From Erythrobacter rubeus (GTDB lineage Bacteria > Pseudomonadota > Alphaproteobacteria > Sphingomonadales > Sphingomonadaceae), in contig NZ_JACXLC010000001.1 in NCBI RefSeq assembly GCF_014705715.1, positions 1,160,457-1,224,456 on the forward strand: a stretch of 64,000 bases of DNA, written 5' to 3'. A program made the position numbers and the translations under genes. This document shows positions 17,989 through 25,715 of this stretch, piece by piece. Every line of letters starts with the position of its first letter. Within the stretch, counting starts at the first letter, position 1. The notes beneath the pieces are model-generated. The model was given only the letters and a program-made list of their open reading frames with translations. It did not search any database and had not been told where the DNA came from.

Positions 17989-18156
17989 CTACATAAAGAA
18001 GCTCACCACAAGGAAGCCTCCCGCAAAAATCGCCACCCAGATCAGCGCCATTTGCACAATCTTGCTGAAGCCGAGCTTGTACGACGCGAGCGCGCTTCCA
18101 GCTAGGAACAGCCAGCCGAGCAATGCCACGATCGAGATTACGCCCATTTCGGTCAT
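17989..18156 (-). CDS. Small two-segment membrane protein
   Basis: A 55-residue protein with two hydrophobic stretches (about 5-25 and 34-54) joined by a short basic loop (SYKLGFSK). Its ATG overlaps the stop of the MBL gene as ATGA, so it is translationally coupled and is the last gene of the mltB-to-MBL operon. I find no known family from the sequence. It could be a small membrane subunit or regulator. The start, coupling and clean two-helix pattern make it very likely real. Confidence 0.75.
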   Translation of the reverse strand: MTEMGVISIVALLGWLFLAGSALASYKLGFSKIVQMALIWVAIFAGGFLVVSFFM

Positions 18157-18935
18157 GCAATCACCTCCAAACCATCATAGCCGACAATGACACCATCCGG
18201 CACCTCGTTCACGAGCGTTCTGTAATCCATGCTTTTATCGAGATGGCTGAGCACCAGTGACTTCGCTCCGCATCGTTCGGACAGCTCGATTGCCATCGCG
18301 AGATGCGCATGTGTCGGATGCGGATCCCGCCGCAGGCAATCACTCACGAGCACGTCGACACCGTCATAGAGGTCCACCATTTCGTCGGAAATAGCACTGA
18401 AGTCAGTCGCATAAGCAATTGACTTCCCATCGGATTCAAAGCGGTATCCGGTGGTTTCACCTGGTCCGTGCTCCATTTGACACCATTCAACACCAAAGCC
18501 CGCGACAATGCGCAGCCGGTCAAGCGTATCGAGATTGATGATTGTGGGATAACCGTCCTGACCGGCAAACACATAACCAAACCGATTGCGCAGACGCCTC
18601 ACAGTCTCGGTCGAAGCGTATCCCGGTATCGGACCGCCTCGACCATATCGCATCACCCGAAGATCATCGATGCCGTGACAGTGGTCTGCATGGTCGTGAG
18701 TCCAGAAAACCGCATCGATGGACGGGATACGGTTCGCCAGCAATTGCGCGCGGCAATCGCTGGACGTGTCGATCAAGAGACGCGCGCCCGCATCGCTTTC
18801 GACGATAATGGAAACGCGCGTGCGCCGGTTGCGCGGCTCTTCGGGGTCGCAATCACCCCAGTCGCCTGTTCCATCCGGCCCGCCGACACGCGGCACACCT
18901 GTCGATGTGCCCGAGCCCAGCATTATGACTTTCAC
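18153..18935 (-). CDS. Metallo-beta-lactamase-fold hydrolase, PhnP-like
   Basis: A 260-residue cytosolic protein. The metal motif HDHADH occurs in WTHDHADHCHGIDDLR, and the N-terminal LGSGTSTGVPRVG is typical of the PhnP/phosphoribosyl cyclic phosphodiesterase subgroup. The downstream DCLRRDPHPTHAHL and SHLD supply further ligands. The start is GTG at 18935, overlapping the tatD stop (GTGA). In many alphaproteobacteria this gene follows tatD and metG. A cyclic phosphodiester or RNA-end substrate is plausible but unproven. Confidence 0.9.
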   Translation of the reverse strand: MKVIMLGSGTSTGVPRVGGPDGTGDWGDCDPEEPRNRRTRVSIIVESDAGARLLIDTSSDCRAQLLANRIPSIDAVFWTHDHADHCHGIDDLRVMRYGRGGPIPGYASTETVRRLRNRFGYVFAGQDGYPTIINLDTLDRLRIVAGFGVEWCQMEHGPGETTGYRFESDGKSIAYATDFSAISDEMVDLYDGVDVLVSDCLRRDPHPTHAHLAMAIELSERCGAKSLVLSHLDKSMDYRTLVNEVPDGVIVGYDGLEVIA

Positions 18936-19711
18936 AGCGCCGCCTTGTTGAACAGCCTGGCGAAATTCTCGGTTGTCTGCTCCGCAAGCGCCTCGGGATG
19001 TTCGCCGCGCAGCTGTGCGACGAACTTGGCTGTGTCAGCGACGTAAGCAGGCTCGCACGGGCGGCCACGGTGCGGCACCGGCGCGAGAAACGGGCTGTCG
19101 GTTTCGACCAGCAGCCGACCCCCAGGGACGAGTTTGGCGGCTTCCTGCAAATCCTTGGCGTTCTTGAAGGTAACGATGCCGGAAAGCGAGATAGTCAATC
19201 CAAGGTCGAGCACCTTCCGGCCGAACTCCGCCGAAGCGGTAAAGCAGTGGATCAACGCCGGAAACGCGCCCTTCTCCATCTCCTCGCTCAGAATTTCGAA
19301 CGTGTCGTCCTCTGCATCGCGCGTGTGAATGATCACCGGCAGCCCCGTTTCACGCGCTACGTCGATGTGCATCCGGAACAGTTTTGCTTGGGTATCGCGG
19401 TCCGAATGCTCGTAATAGTAATCGAGCCCCGTTTCGCCGATACCGATAACCTTGGGATTTTCAGTCGCTGCGAACAATGTCGCGCGGCCCAAATCCTCAT
19501 GCTTGTCCGCTTCGTGCGGGTGTATGCCCACGCTTGCGAAAACATCCGCCTCGCGCTCGGCCGTGGCGACGACCTGCGCCCATTCGGTCTGCTTCGTCGA
19601 GATGTTGAGAAACGCCCCCACCCCGGCTTCGCGCGCGCGCGACAGGACGCCCTGTTGATCTTCGACAAGTCCCTTATATTCGAGGTGGCAATGGCTATCG
19701 ACGAGCATCAT
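18932..19711 (-). CDS. tatD: TatD-family metal-dependent hydrolase/DNase
   Basis: A 259-residue TIM-barrel hydrolase. The metal ligands are visible as DSHCHL at the N-terminus, GETGLDYYY (Glu), PVIIHTRDAEDD, HCFTAS and ETDSPFLAP. Family members are Mg-dependent 3'-5' nucleases linked to DNA repair or deacylation of D-aminoacyl-tRNA. It overlaps both neighbours by ATGA and GTGA junctions. Two consecutive ATGs (19711, 19708) are possible, and the first is at the coupled position with metG. Confidence 0.93.
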   Translation of the reverse strand: MMLVDSHCHLEYKGLVEDQQGVLSRAREAGVGAFLNISTKQTEWAQVVATAEREADVFASVGIHPHEADKHEDLGRATLFAATENPKVIGIGETGLDYYYEHSDRDTQAKLFRMHIDVARETGLPVIIHTRDAEDDTFEILSEEMEKGAFPALIHCFTASAEFGRKVLDLGLTISLSGIVTFKNAKDLQEAAKLVPGGRLLVETDSPFLAPVPHRGRPCEPAYVADTAKFVAQLRGEHPEALAEQTTENFARLFNKAAL

Positions 19712-21282
19712 TCAGCCTCGGCCTCTTCGGGTAACTCCAGACGTGGGAATATCGGTGTCGGTTTGCTTACTGTGAAGCCGGTTTCGACCAAACGGTTATA
19801 CCAGTCAGGGTCCGGAATTGCGTCGATCCTGCGCTCGTTTTCGGGAATTCCGAGCTGATCCAAAAGGCTCGCAGCCTTTTCGGGTACGACGGGCTGAATT
19901 GCGATCGTAAGGTCGCGAAGTGTAGCGAAGAGCGTGAGTAGCACGATCTGCATACGTTCCGGATCGGTCTTGCGAAGTGCCCAGGGTGCCTGCTCGTCAA
20001 CATACTGATTGCAGGCATAGACCGCTTTGATCCATGCTTCGATCCCGGTTGAAAATGCCAGCTTCTCGAACTGCTCAGGCAGTTCCTCAGCGCAGGCAGA
20101 GCGCACCGTTCCGAGCAATTTCCAATCATCATCACTCGGCTCGAATATCGCGAGCTTGCCGTCCATATTCTTCGCGATCATCGACAGCGTGCGCTGCGCC
20201 AGATTGCCGAAGGAGTTTGCCAACTCGGCATTTGCGCGCGTCACGATCGCTTCGGGCGAGTAGCTGCCGTCCTGACCGAAGGCGACTTCGCGCATCAGGA
20301 AATAGCGCAAGGCATCGACGCCGAATGTCCCGGCGAGCTCCGATGGATCGGTGACATTGCCGAGCGATTTGGATTCTTTTTGCCCACGGTTCAGCAGGAA
20401 TCCGTGGCCGAACACTTTCTTCGGCAGCGGCAAGTCCGCGCTCATCAGGAATGCAGGCCAGTAGATCGTGTGAAAACGGACGATATCCTTGCCGATGATA
20501 TGCAGGTCTGCGGGCCAGAAGTCGCGCATCTCCTGCGTATCGTTGGGGAAGCCCAATCCGGTCAGGTAATTTGTCAGCGCGTCGACCCAGACATACATGA
20601 CGTGGTCGTCACTGCCGGGGACCTTCACGCCCCAATCGAAGCTCGTGCGGCTTACCGAAAGATCGCGCAGGCCCTGCTCGACAAACGCAATCATCTCGTT
20701 GCGGCGGCTCGCCGGTTCGAGGAAACCCGGTGAGCGCAGGAGCTCTAGCAGCCGGTCCTGATATTTGGACAAGCGGAAGAACCAGCTTTCCTCAACCGTC
20801 CATTCGACCGGCGTGCCTTGCGGGGAAAGCTTTGTGCCCCCCTCCCCTTCGGTCAGCTCGCTCTCGTCATAATAGGCTTCATCACGAACCGAATACCATC
20901 CCTCGTACCGGTCGAGGTAAAGATCGCCAGTTGCCTCCATGCGGCTCCATATGGCCTGGCTGGCGCGGTGATGATCGTCTTCGACGGTGCGTATGAAGCG
21001 GTCGTAGGAGACGTTAAGTTCATCGCACATCTCACGGAAATATCCGGACATTTCATCCGCGAGATCGCGCGCAGTCCGGCCTTGTTCTTCGGCTTTGCGG
21101 GCCATTTTGAGGCCATGCTCGTCCGTGCCGGTCTGGAAGCGGACTTTGCGCCCCATCAGCCGCTGGAAACGTGCGATGACGTCAGCCGATATCGCCTCAT
21201 AGGCATGGCCGATGTGCGGCCGTCCGTTGGGATAGCTAATTGCGGTCGTGATATAGAACGGTGTGGGGTCTCGATCAGCCAT
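19708..21282 (-). CDS. metG: Methionyl-tRNA synthetase
   Basis: A 524-residue class I synthetase. The HIGH signature is PHIGHAYE and the KMSKS counterpart is KESKS in NRGQKESKSLGNVTDP. The connecting domain contains no zinc-knuckle cysteines and there is no C-terminal tRNA-binding extension, so it is the short, zinc-free form. It charges initiator and elongator tRNA-Met. Its 5' end overlaps holB by eight bases and its 3' end overlaps tatD as ATGA. Confidence 0.96.
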   Translation of the reverse strand: MADRDPTPFYITTAISYPNGRPHIGHAYEAISADVIARFQRLMGRKVRFQTGTDEHGLKMARKAEEQGRTARDLADEMSGYFREMCDELNVSYDRFIRTVEDDHHRASQAIWSRMEATGDLYLDRYEGWYSVRDEAYYDESELTEGEGGTKLSPQGTPVEWTVEESWFFRLSKYQDRLLELLRSPGFLEPASRRNEMIAFVEQGLRDLSVSRTSFDWGVKVPGSDDHVMYVWVDALTNYLTGLGFPNDTQEMRDFWPADLHIIGKDIVRFHTIYWPAFLMSADLPLPKKVFGHGFLLNRGQKESKSLGNVTDPSELAGTFGVDALRYFLMREVAFGQDGSYSPEAIVTRANAELANSFGNLAQRTLSMIAKNMDGKLAIFEPSDDDWKLLGTVRSACAEELPEQFEKLAFSTGIEAWIKAVYACNQYVDEQAPWALRKTDPERMQIVLLTLFATLRDLTIAIQPVVPEKAASLLDQLGIPENERRIDAIPDPDWYNRLVETGFTVSKPTPIFPRLELPEEAEAE

Positions 21283-22240
21283 TGGCGTGCTCGCTAGCCG
21301 CGCTGGCGGAGCTAAGCAAGGTTCCGATCTCCATCGCGAGCAGCCCGGTATCGAAGTTGTATGTCGGTGCCTGTCCGGCGAGCGTTACCAGCTCGCCATG
21401 CGTGTCGATCAGTGCGCGGGCCTGCGCAGAGCCTATTGCCCGGCGCGCATGATCGGCGACGATGGCCTGAGCCAGCTCCAGGGCGGCCTGAATCCGGTCG
21501 CGGTCGGCCCGCGGACCGATCGCTCTTGCAAGTTCGCCGCGTGCTGCAAATCCCGGATCCCCCTCCCCCAAAAGCCGCTCGATCAGGTCTGCGAGCGCTC
21601 CCATGTCCTGGTCCATGAAACGCGTTGCGGCCCCGAATGACCCTTCCGCAGCGCGGATCGCGGCATCGCGCGCGCCGCCATCTGCCGCGCCGCTCTCATC
21701 GAGCATCCGGCGAAGTTCCTCGTCGGAAAGCGTGGGAAACCGCAACAGGCGGCATCGTGATCGGATGGTGGGCAGCAACCGGGAGGGCCGATGCGTCACC
21801 AGCAGGAAAAACGTACCCTGCGGTGGTTCTTCAAGGCTTTTGAGAAGGGCGTTCGACGCGCTTGGTTCCATGTCGTCAGCGGGATCGATGATGATTGCCC
21901 GCCGGGAGCCGAGCGTGGGCCGGGTCGTCAGCCGCTTCTGCATCGCGCGGATTTGCGCGACCGAGATGTTGCGTTTGGTCTGGTAGGGTTTGCCCTCATC
22001 CCGCTTCTTCTCCTCCTTTTCGTCCTTTGGAAGGTGGGTCAGGATAAGGATATCTGGGTGATCGCCTTCGGGTTGGTGCACGCCGTTTTCGGCGACCAGT
22101 TCGCGCGCTGCGGCGACGGCGAAGTCGCGCTTTCCCAGACCGCTTTTGCCGGCAAGTATCCAGCCATGGTGCATCCGGTCGCTGGCCATCGCGCGGCGCC
22201 ATTCGTGCCAAGCGGCGTGATGATTGAGCCAATTGGTCAC
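21275..22240 (-). CDS. holB: DNA polymerase III delta' subunit
   Basis: A 321-residue clamp-loader subunit with AAA+ features: WILAGKSGLGKRDFA as P-loop, RRAIIIDPADDME as Walker B region, and NALLKSLEEPPQGTFFLL as the sensor 1 neighbourhood. No zinc module is visible between the motifs, as is usual for alphaproteobacterial delta'. The start is GTG at 22240, overlapping the tmk stop (GTGA). Linkage to tmk upstream and metG-tatD downstream is classic. Confidence 0.93.
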   Translation of the reverse strand: MTNWLNHHAAWHEWRRAMASDRMHHGWILAGKSGLGKRDFAVAAARELVAENGVHQPEGDHPDILILTHLPKDEKEEKKRDEGKPYQTKRNISVAQIRAMQKRLTTRPTLGSRRAIIIDPADDMEPSASNALLKSLEEPPQGTFFLLVTHRPSRLLPTIRSRCRLLRFPTLSDEELRRMLDESGAADGGARDAAIRAAEGSFGAATRFMDQDMGALADLIERLLGEGDPGFAARGELARAIGPRADRDRIQAALELAQAIVADHARRAIGSAQARALIDTHGELVTLAGQAPTYNFDTGLLAMEIGTLLSSASAASEHANG

Positions 22241-22899
22241 GACGCCTTGCCTGCGACCAAGGGTTCGAGCGCTTCGAGCACTTTGCGATGCACCGTATCT
22301 TCGTCGGCGCTGCCATCGATCACCGCGAAACCGGTCGGATCGGCTTCGGCAAGAGCAACGAAGCGCTTGGCCACCTGGCGATGATACTCCGCGCTGCGCC
22401 CGCCAATCGCATCGGCTTCTGTCCCGTCGCGGATCGCCAAGCGTTCGGCCACTTTGTCCGGATCAGCCTGCAGCAGGATGGTCAGATCGGGCCGCAATCC
22501 GTCGCTGCCGAAATCATGCAGGGCGACAATGGCTTGATCACCAAGTCCCCCCGCACCGCCCTGATAGGCACGGCTCGAATCGACGAACCTATCGCACACC
22601 ACCCAGTTGCCTGCTTCAACCGCAGGTAGGATACGTCGCTCAACGTGGTCGGCTCTTGCGGCGGCGAACAGAAGTGCTTCGGCCTTCGCGCCCCACCCTG
22701 CATCGCCCTCGCCTGGCGGGTGGAGCAACAATTTGCGGATCGCCTCGGCACCTGGAGTACCACCGGGTTCGCGCGTGACATCGACCGTGAAGCCCCGCGA
22801 TCGAAGCGCGTCGGCGAGCAGCTTGGCCTGCGTAGACTTGCCGGCGCCCTCCCCTCCTTCAAAAGCGATGAAACGCCCGCGTTTCTTTGTCTCGCTCAT
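22237..22899 (-). CDS. tmk: Thymidylate kinase
   Basis: A 220-residue enzyme that phosphorylates dTMP to dTDP. It has the P-loop FEGGEGAGKSTQ, the DR(Y/F/W) motif CDRFVDSSRAYQ and the substrate motif TREPGGTPGAEAIR. I start it at the ATG at 22899 because it overlaps the dacC stop as ATGA. A GTG three codons upstream is in frame. It sits in the replication part of the operon with holB. Confidence 0.95.
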   Translation of the reverse strand: MSETKKRGRFIAFEGGEGAGKSTQAKLLADALRSRGFTVDVTREPGGTPGAEAIRKLLLHPPGEGDAGWGAKAEALLFAAARADHVERRILPAVEAGNWVVCDRFVDSSRAYQGGAGGLGDQAIVALHDFGSDGLRPDLTILLQADPDKVAERLAIRDGTEADAIGGRSAEYHRQVAKRFVALAEADPTGFAVIDGSADEDTVHRKVLEALEPLVAGKAS

Positions 22900-24080
22900 G
22901 CGAACCACCCGGCGATGCCGTTGAGAATGCGCGCGAAGAGCCCGGCCCCTTCGACGTCGTACCGCGCGCGCAGGGGGATCCGAGCGGTGTCCATTCCGGC
23001 CATCTCGATTTCAAGGATGGCTACTCGATCGCCGGCATTGATGGGCGCGCGCAAGGGGCCATCGTAGACGATACGGATTTGGGGATTGGCGGTCTGGCCT
23101 GTCGGCACGTTCAGGAAGACTTCCCTGCCGGCAATGACTTCCAGACGCCGGGTCGAGCCTCCCTGTACCTGGACGCGGCCGATGACGTTATCGGCTCCGA
23201 ACAAAAGCGTCTGATCGAATGCTGCAAAGCCCCACTCGGCATATTGCCGGGCGGCACGCGCACGAAGCGAGCCACGCGGAGATCCCGCCACCACAAGAAC
23301 GAGCCGTTGTGGCCCGCGCTGTACGGTCCCCAGAAAGCCATATCCGGATTCGTTGGTGTAGCCCGTCTTGATCCCATCTGCCCCGCGCACCCGGCCAAGC
23401 AGGGGATCGTGATTACGCTGGGTGATGCCGTTGTATGTGAATTCCGGGCGACCGACATAGCGCGCGAACTTTTCCGGATGGCGGCGGATCATCGCCTCGG
23501 CCAGCTTCGCCAGATCGGCAGCCGTGGTGAAGGTTCGTCCTTCATCCGGCCAACCGTTGGGCGTGGCGAAATTGCTGTCCGTCATACCGATCTCGCGAGC
23601 CTTCGCATTCATCTCAGCGGTCCAGCCTTCGACAGTGCCGGAATAGGCCTCCGCCAAGGCGATTGAGCCATCGTTTGCCGACACGTTGGCTATACCAAAG
23701 ATGAGATCGCCCACTGTCACTCGCGCATCTGCGGGGAGGAACATGGTCGATCCCTTCATGCTCCATTCGCGCCAGCTTTCGGGGTTGACAGTAACCACCT
23801 GCCGCGGATCGAGCCGCCCTTCCTCGATCAACTCGAACGCGAGAAAGATCGTCATCGTCTTCGTTATCGACGCCGGAATGAACCGGCGCGCCGCGCCGCG
23901 CGAATGCAGGGTCTGGCCGGAACTTATGTCGACCAGCAGCGCAATAGGCGCGTCTTCCGCTGAAGGAAGGCTCGCAGACGCGTTTGCCTGAGCCTGCACT
24001 ATATCTCCGCGCGCAAACACGGAAATGGCTATAACAAAAGCCAGGATCGATCTGGAAAGAGACGAATTCACGCGCGGCAT
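22896..24080 (-). CDS. dacC: D-alanyl-D-alanine carboxypeptidase (low-molecular-mass PBP)
   Basis: A 394-residue class C penicillin-binding protein that trims peptidoglycan pentapeptides. A signal peptide covers roughly residues 1-31. Catalytic motifs are S71-x-x-K74 (SITK), S134-x-N136 (SAND) and K238-T-G240 (IKTGYT). A beta-rich C-terminal PBP5-type domain and a final amphipathic helix (GLFARILNGIAGWF) would tether it to the inner membrane. It lies between mltB and tmk. The paralogue letter is uncertain, so the symbol is indicative. Confidence 0.92.
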   Translation of the reverse strand: MPRVNSSLSRSILAFVIAISVFARGDIVQAQANASASLPSAEDAPIALLVDISSGQTLHSRGAARRFIPASITKTMTIFLAFELIEEGRLDPRQVVTVNPESWREWSMKGSTMFLPADARVTVGDLIFGIANVSANDGSIALAEAYSGTVEGWTAEMNAKAREIGMTDSNFATPNGWPDEGRTFTTAADLAKLAEAMIRRHPEKFARYVGRPEFTYNGITQRNHDPLLGRVRGADGIKTGYTNESGYGFLGTVQRGPQRLVLVVAGSPRGSLRARAARQYAEWGFAAFDQTLLFGADNVIGRVQVQGGSTRRLEVIAGREVFLNVPTGQTANPQIRIVYDGPLRAPINAGDRVAILEIEMAGMDTARIPLRARYDVEGAGLFARILNGIAGWFA

Positions 24081-24120
24081 ATAACGCGAGCGCCCAGGCT
24101 TTGCGAGGATCGCCGTGCGC

Positions 24121-25164
24121 TTAGTTCACGATTTCGTCCGCGAGCAATCCGACACTCATCGCGTAATAGTTCGAGCAATTGTATTCGAGGATCACGCGGT
24201 AATTTCCGGTGAGAAGCCATGCCCGTGTACCGGGACCGTCGGGCTGGAATAGCGAGACGAGCGTATCATCGGGCAAGGGGCGCTGCGGCTGCACGCCGAG
24301 ATCGCGCCATTCGCGCACAGTTTTCCATTGGCTGTGCCGCTCGTGAACACGCGGGCACACCTGCGCCTTCAGTTCGGTCTTGTAGGCATCCACGTTGAAA
24401 CCGCTCGGTACGTAGGCGCGGACACCCCATGGCTGACTAGTGCGCCAGCCAGCGTCGCGGAAATAATTGGCGATCGAGGCGAAGGTGTCCGCGCGATTGG
24501 TGAAAATGTTCGCGCGCCCGTCCCCGTCTCCATCCGATGCCAGGCGGAGATATACCGATGGGAGGAATTGCGGATTGCCAAAGGCACCGGCATAGCTACC
24601 CACAAGCTGATCGCGCGAATATCCTCGATCCGCGACCTTCATCAGAGCGATGAATTCGCCGGAGAACAGCTCCCTGCGGCGCCCCTCCCACGCCAAGGTC
24701 GCAAGGCTGCGCGCCAGATCGAAATTGCCTCGGATCCGGCCATAACTCGTCTCGTGCCCGAAAATGGCGACGATAATTTCCGCCGGGACGCCGTACCTAT
24801 CTTCGGCTGCACGCAGCTGCCTGCGGTTTTCTCGAAAAACAGTCCTGCCGCCCGCAATCCGGGTCGAATTGACGTGCGTCGAGATATACGGCGCGAGTGC
24901 CGGATATCCGCGCCGCGTGGGGCGTCCCGGTTGTCCCTGATCAAGGCGAATAACGCGTTCATTGGGTGTGAGCCCTGCCGTCATGCGCTGGATCGTCGCT
25001 TCGCTAACCCCCTCCGATCTGGCGCGCGCCTTCAATTGCTCGACATAGGCGTCGAAGGAAATGCCATCGACCGCCGTACTCTGGGCAAGGCCAGTGGACG
25101 CAGGAGCGGAGAGCGAAAGAAGCGCGGCAACGGCGAGAAGGGAGCGAATAATCATCCCCCTCAT
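24121..25164 (-). CDS. mltB: Lytic murein transglycosylase, MltB type
   Basis: A 347-residue exported enzyme cleaving MurNAc-GlcNAc bonds. It has a signal peptide (about 1-27, cleavage near GLAQS) and the catalytic glutamate E138 in IFGHETSYGR. GSYAGAFGNPQFLPS and DGDGDGRANIF follow. There is no lipobox cysteine, so it is soluble in the periplasm. It is the first gene of the operon that continues with dacC. A second ATG at 25155 lies three codons inside. Confidence 0.92.
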   Translation of the reverse strand: MRGMIIRSLLAVAALLSLSAPASTGLAQSTAVDGISFDAYVEQLKARARSEGVSEATIQRMTAGLTPNERVIRLDQGQPGRPTRRGYPALAPYISTHVNSTRIAGGRTVFRENRRQLRAAEDRYGVPAEIIVAIFGHETSYGRIRGNFDLARSLATLAWEGRRRELFSGEFIALMKVADRGYSRDQLVGSYAGAFGNPQFLPSVYLRLASDGDGDGRANIFTNRADTFASIANYFRDAGWRTSQPWGVRAYVPSGFNVDAYKTELKAQVCPRVHERHSQWKTVREWRDLGVQPQRPLPDDTLVSLFQPDGPGTRAWLLTGNYRVILEYNCSNYYAMSVGLLADEIVN

Positions 25165-25307
25165 TTCTCACACTTTTCATGAATCCCCAACAACGGATCC
25201 GGCTATTATCCGGTCATTTCGGCACGATTGTCGTCACCAAACAGTCGGAGCGATTCATCGAAAGGCGTGACAAGCGCTCAACATGCCATTAGCGCGCATT
25301 GCCGAGC

Positions 25308-25397
25308 GGACAGGTGGCAGAGCGGTTGAATGCACCGGTCTTGAAAACCGGCAAGGGTGCAAACCCTTCGTGGGTTCGAATCCCACCCTGTCCGCCA
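25308..25397 (+). tRNA. tRNA-Ser (UGA anticodon)
   Basis: A 90-base class II tRNA. The acceptor stem GGACAGG pairs with CCTGTCC (25387-25393), followed by discriminator G and an encoded CCA (25395-25397). The anticodon stem CCGGT/ACCGG encloses CTTGAAA, giving anticodon TGA. A long variable arm follows, and the T arm is GTGGG-TTCGAAT-CCCAC. It decodes UCA and, by wobble, other UCN codons. Confidence 0.97.
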
Positions 25398-25715
25398 CTC
25401 TTCCAGCCAATTGGCACGGTCGCGAACTCGAATCGGCGGGGCCATCAGCGTCACCAGGCCTTCAAATCGCAAATATCGATAACGGGATATTTGAAGTAAG
25501 TTTGGGATGGCTGCGCGGGTTTACCTTTCGCTAACCAGTCATAATCGCAGCACTGCAAGCCTCGGAAAGATTCCTCATGCTGATCCCTTCAAGCGGCTCG
25601 CGGCGAATTTCTTACTATTTTAACGATATCGATGAACTCCGTTTGAGAGGTCCCTCCGCTAAAAATGCCCCGTCATCGGCGTAGGCATCGCGCCCGAGAG
25701 CATCGGATCGGAGCT
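25398..25715 (+). other. Intergenic region with hairpin, upstream of GGDEF-EAL gene
   Basis: No gene with coding character is seen in these 318 bases. Two nested inverted repeats occur at 25460-25496: AAATATC-N8-GATATTT and the outer CTTCAAAT/ATTTGAAG arms. There is no T-run after them, so this is not a standard terminator of the tRNA. The rest is the leader of the GGDEF-EAL gene, whose ribosome binding site (CGGAG) is just before 25716. Confidence 0.5.
25460..25496. repeat. Nested inverted repeat 3' of tRNA-Ser
   Basis: The outer arms are CTTCAAAT (25460-25467) and ATTTGAAG (25489-25496). The inner arms AAATATC (25471-25477) and GATATTT (25486-25492) form a 7-bp stem with an 8-base loop. 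The two pairings share bases in the right arm, so they are mutually exclusive. It could be an operator or an RNA switch, and no evidence decides. Confidence 0.4.
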
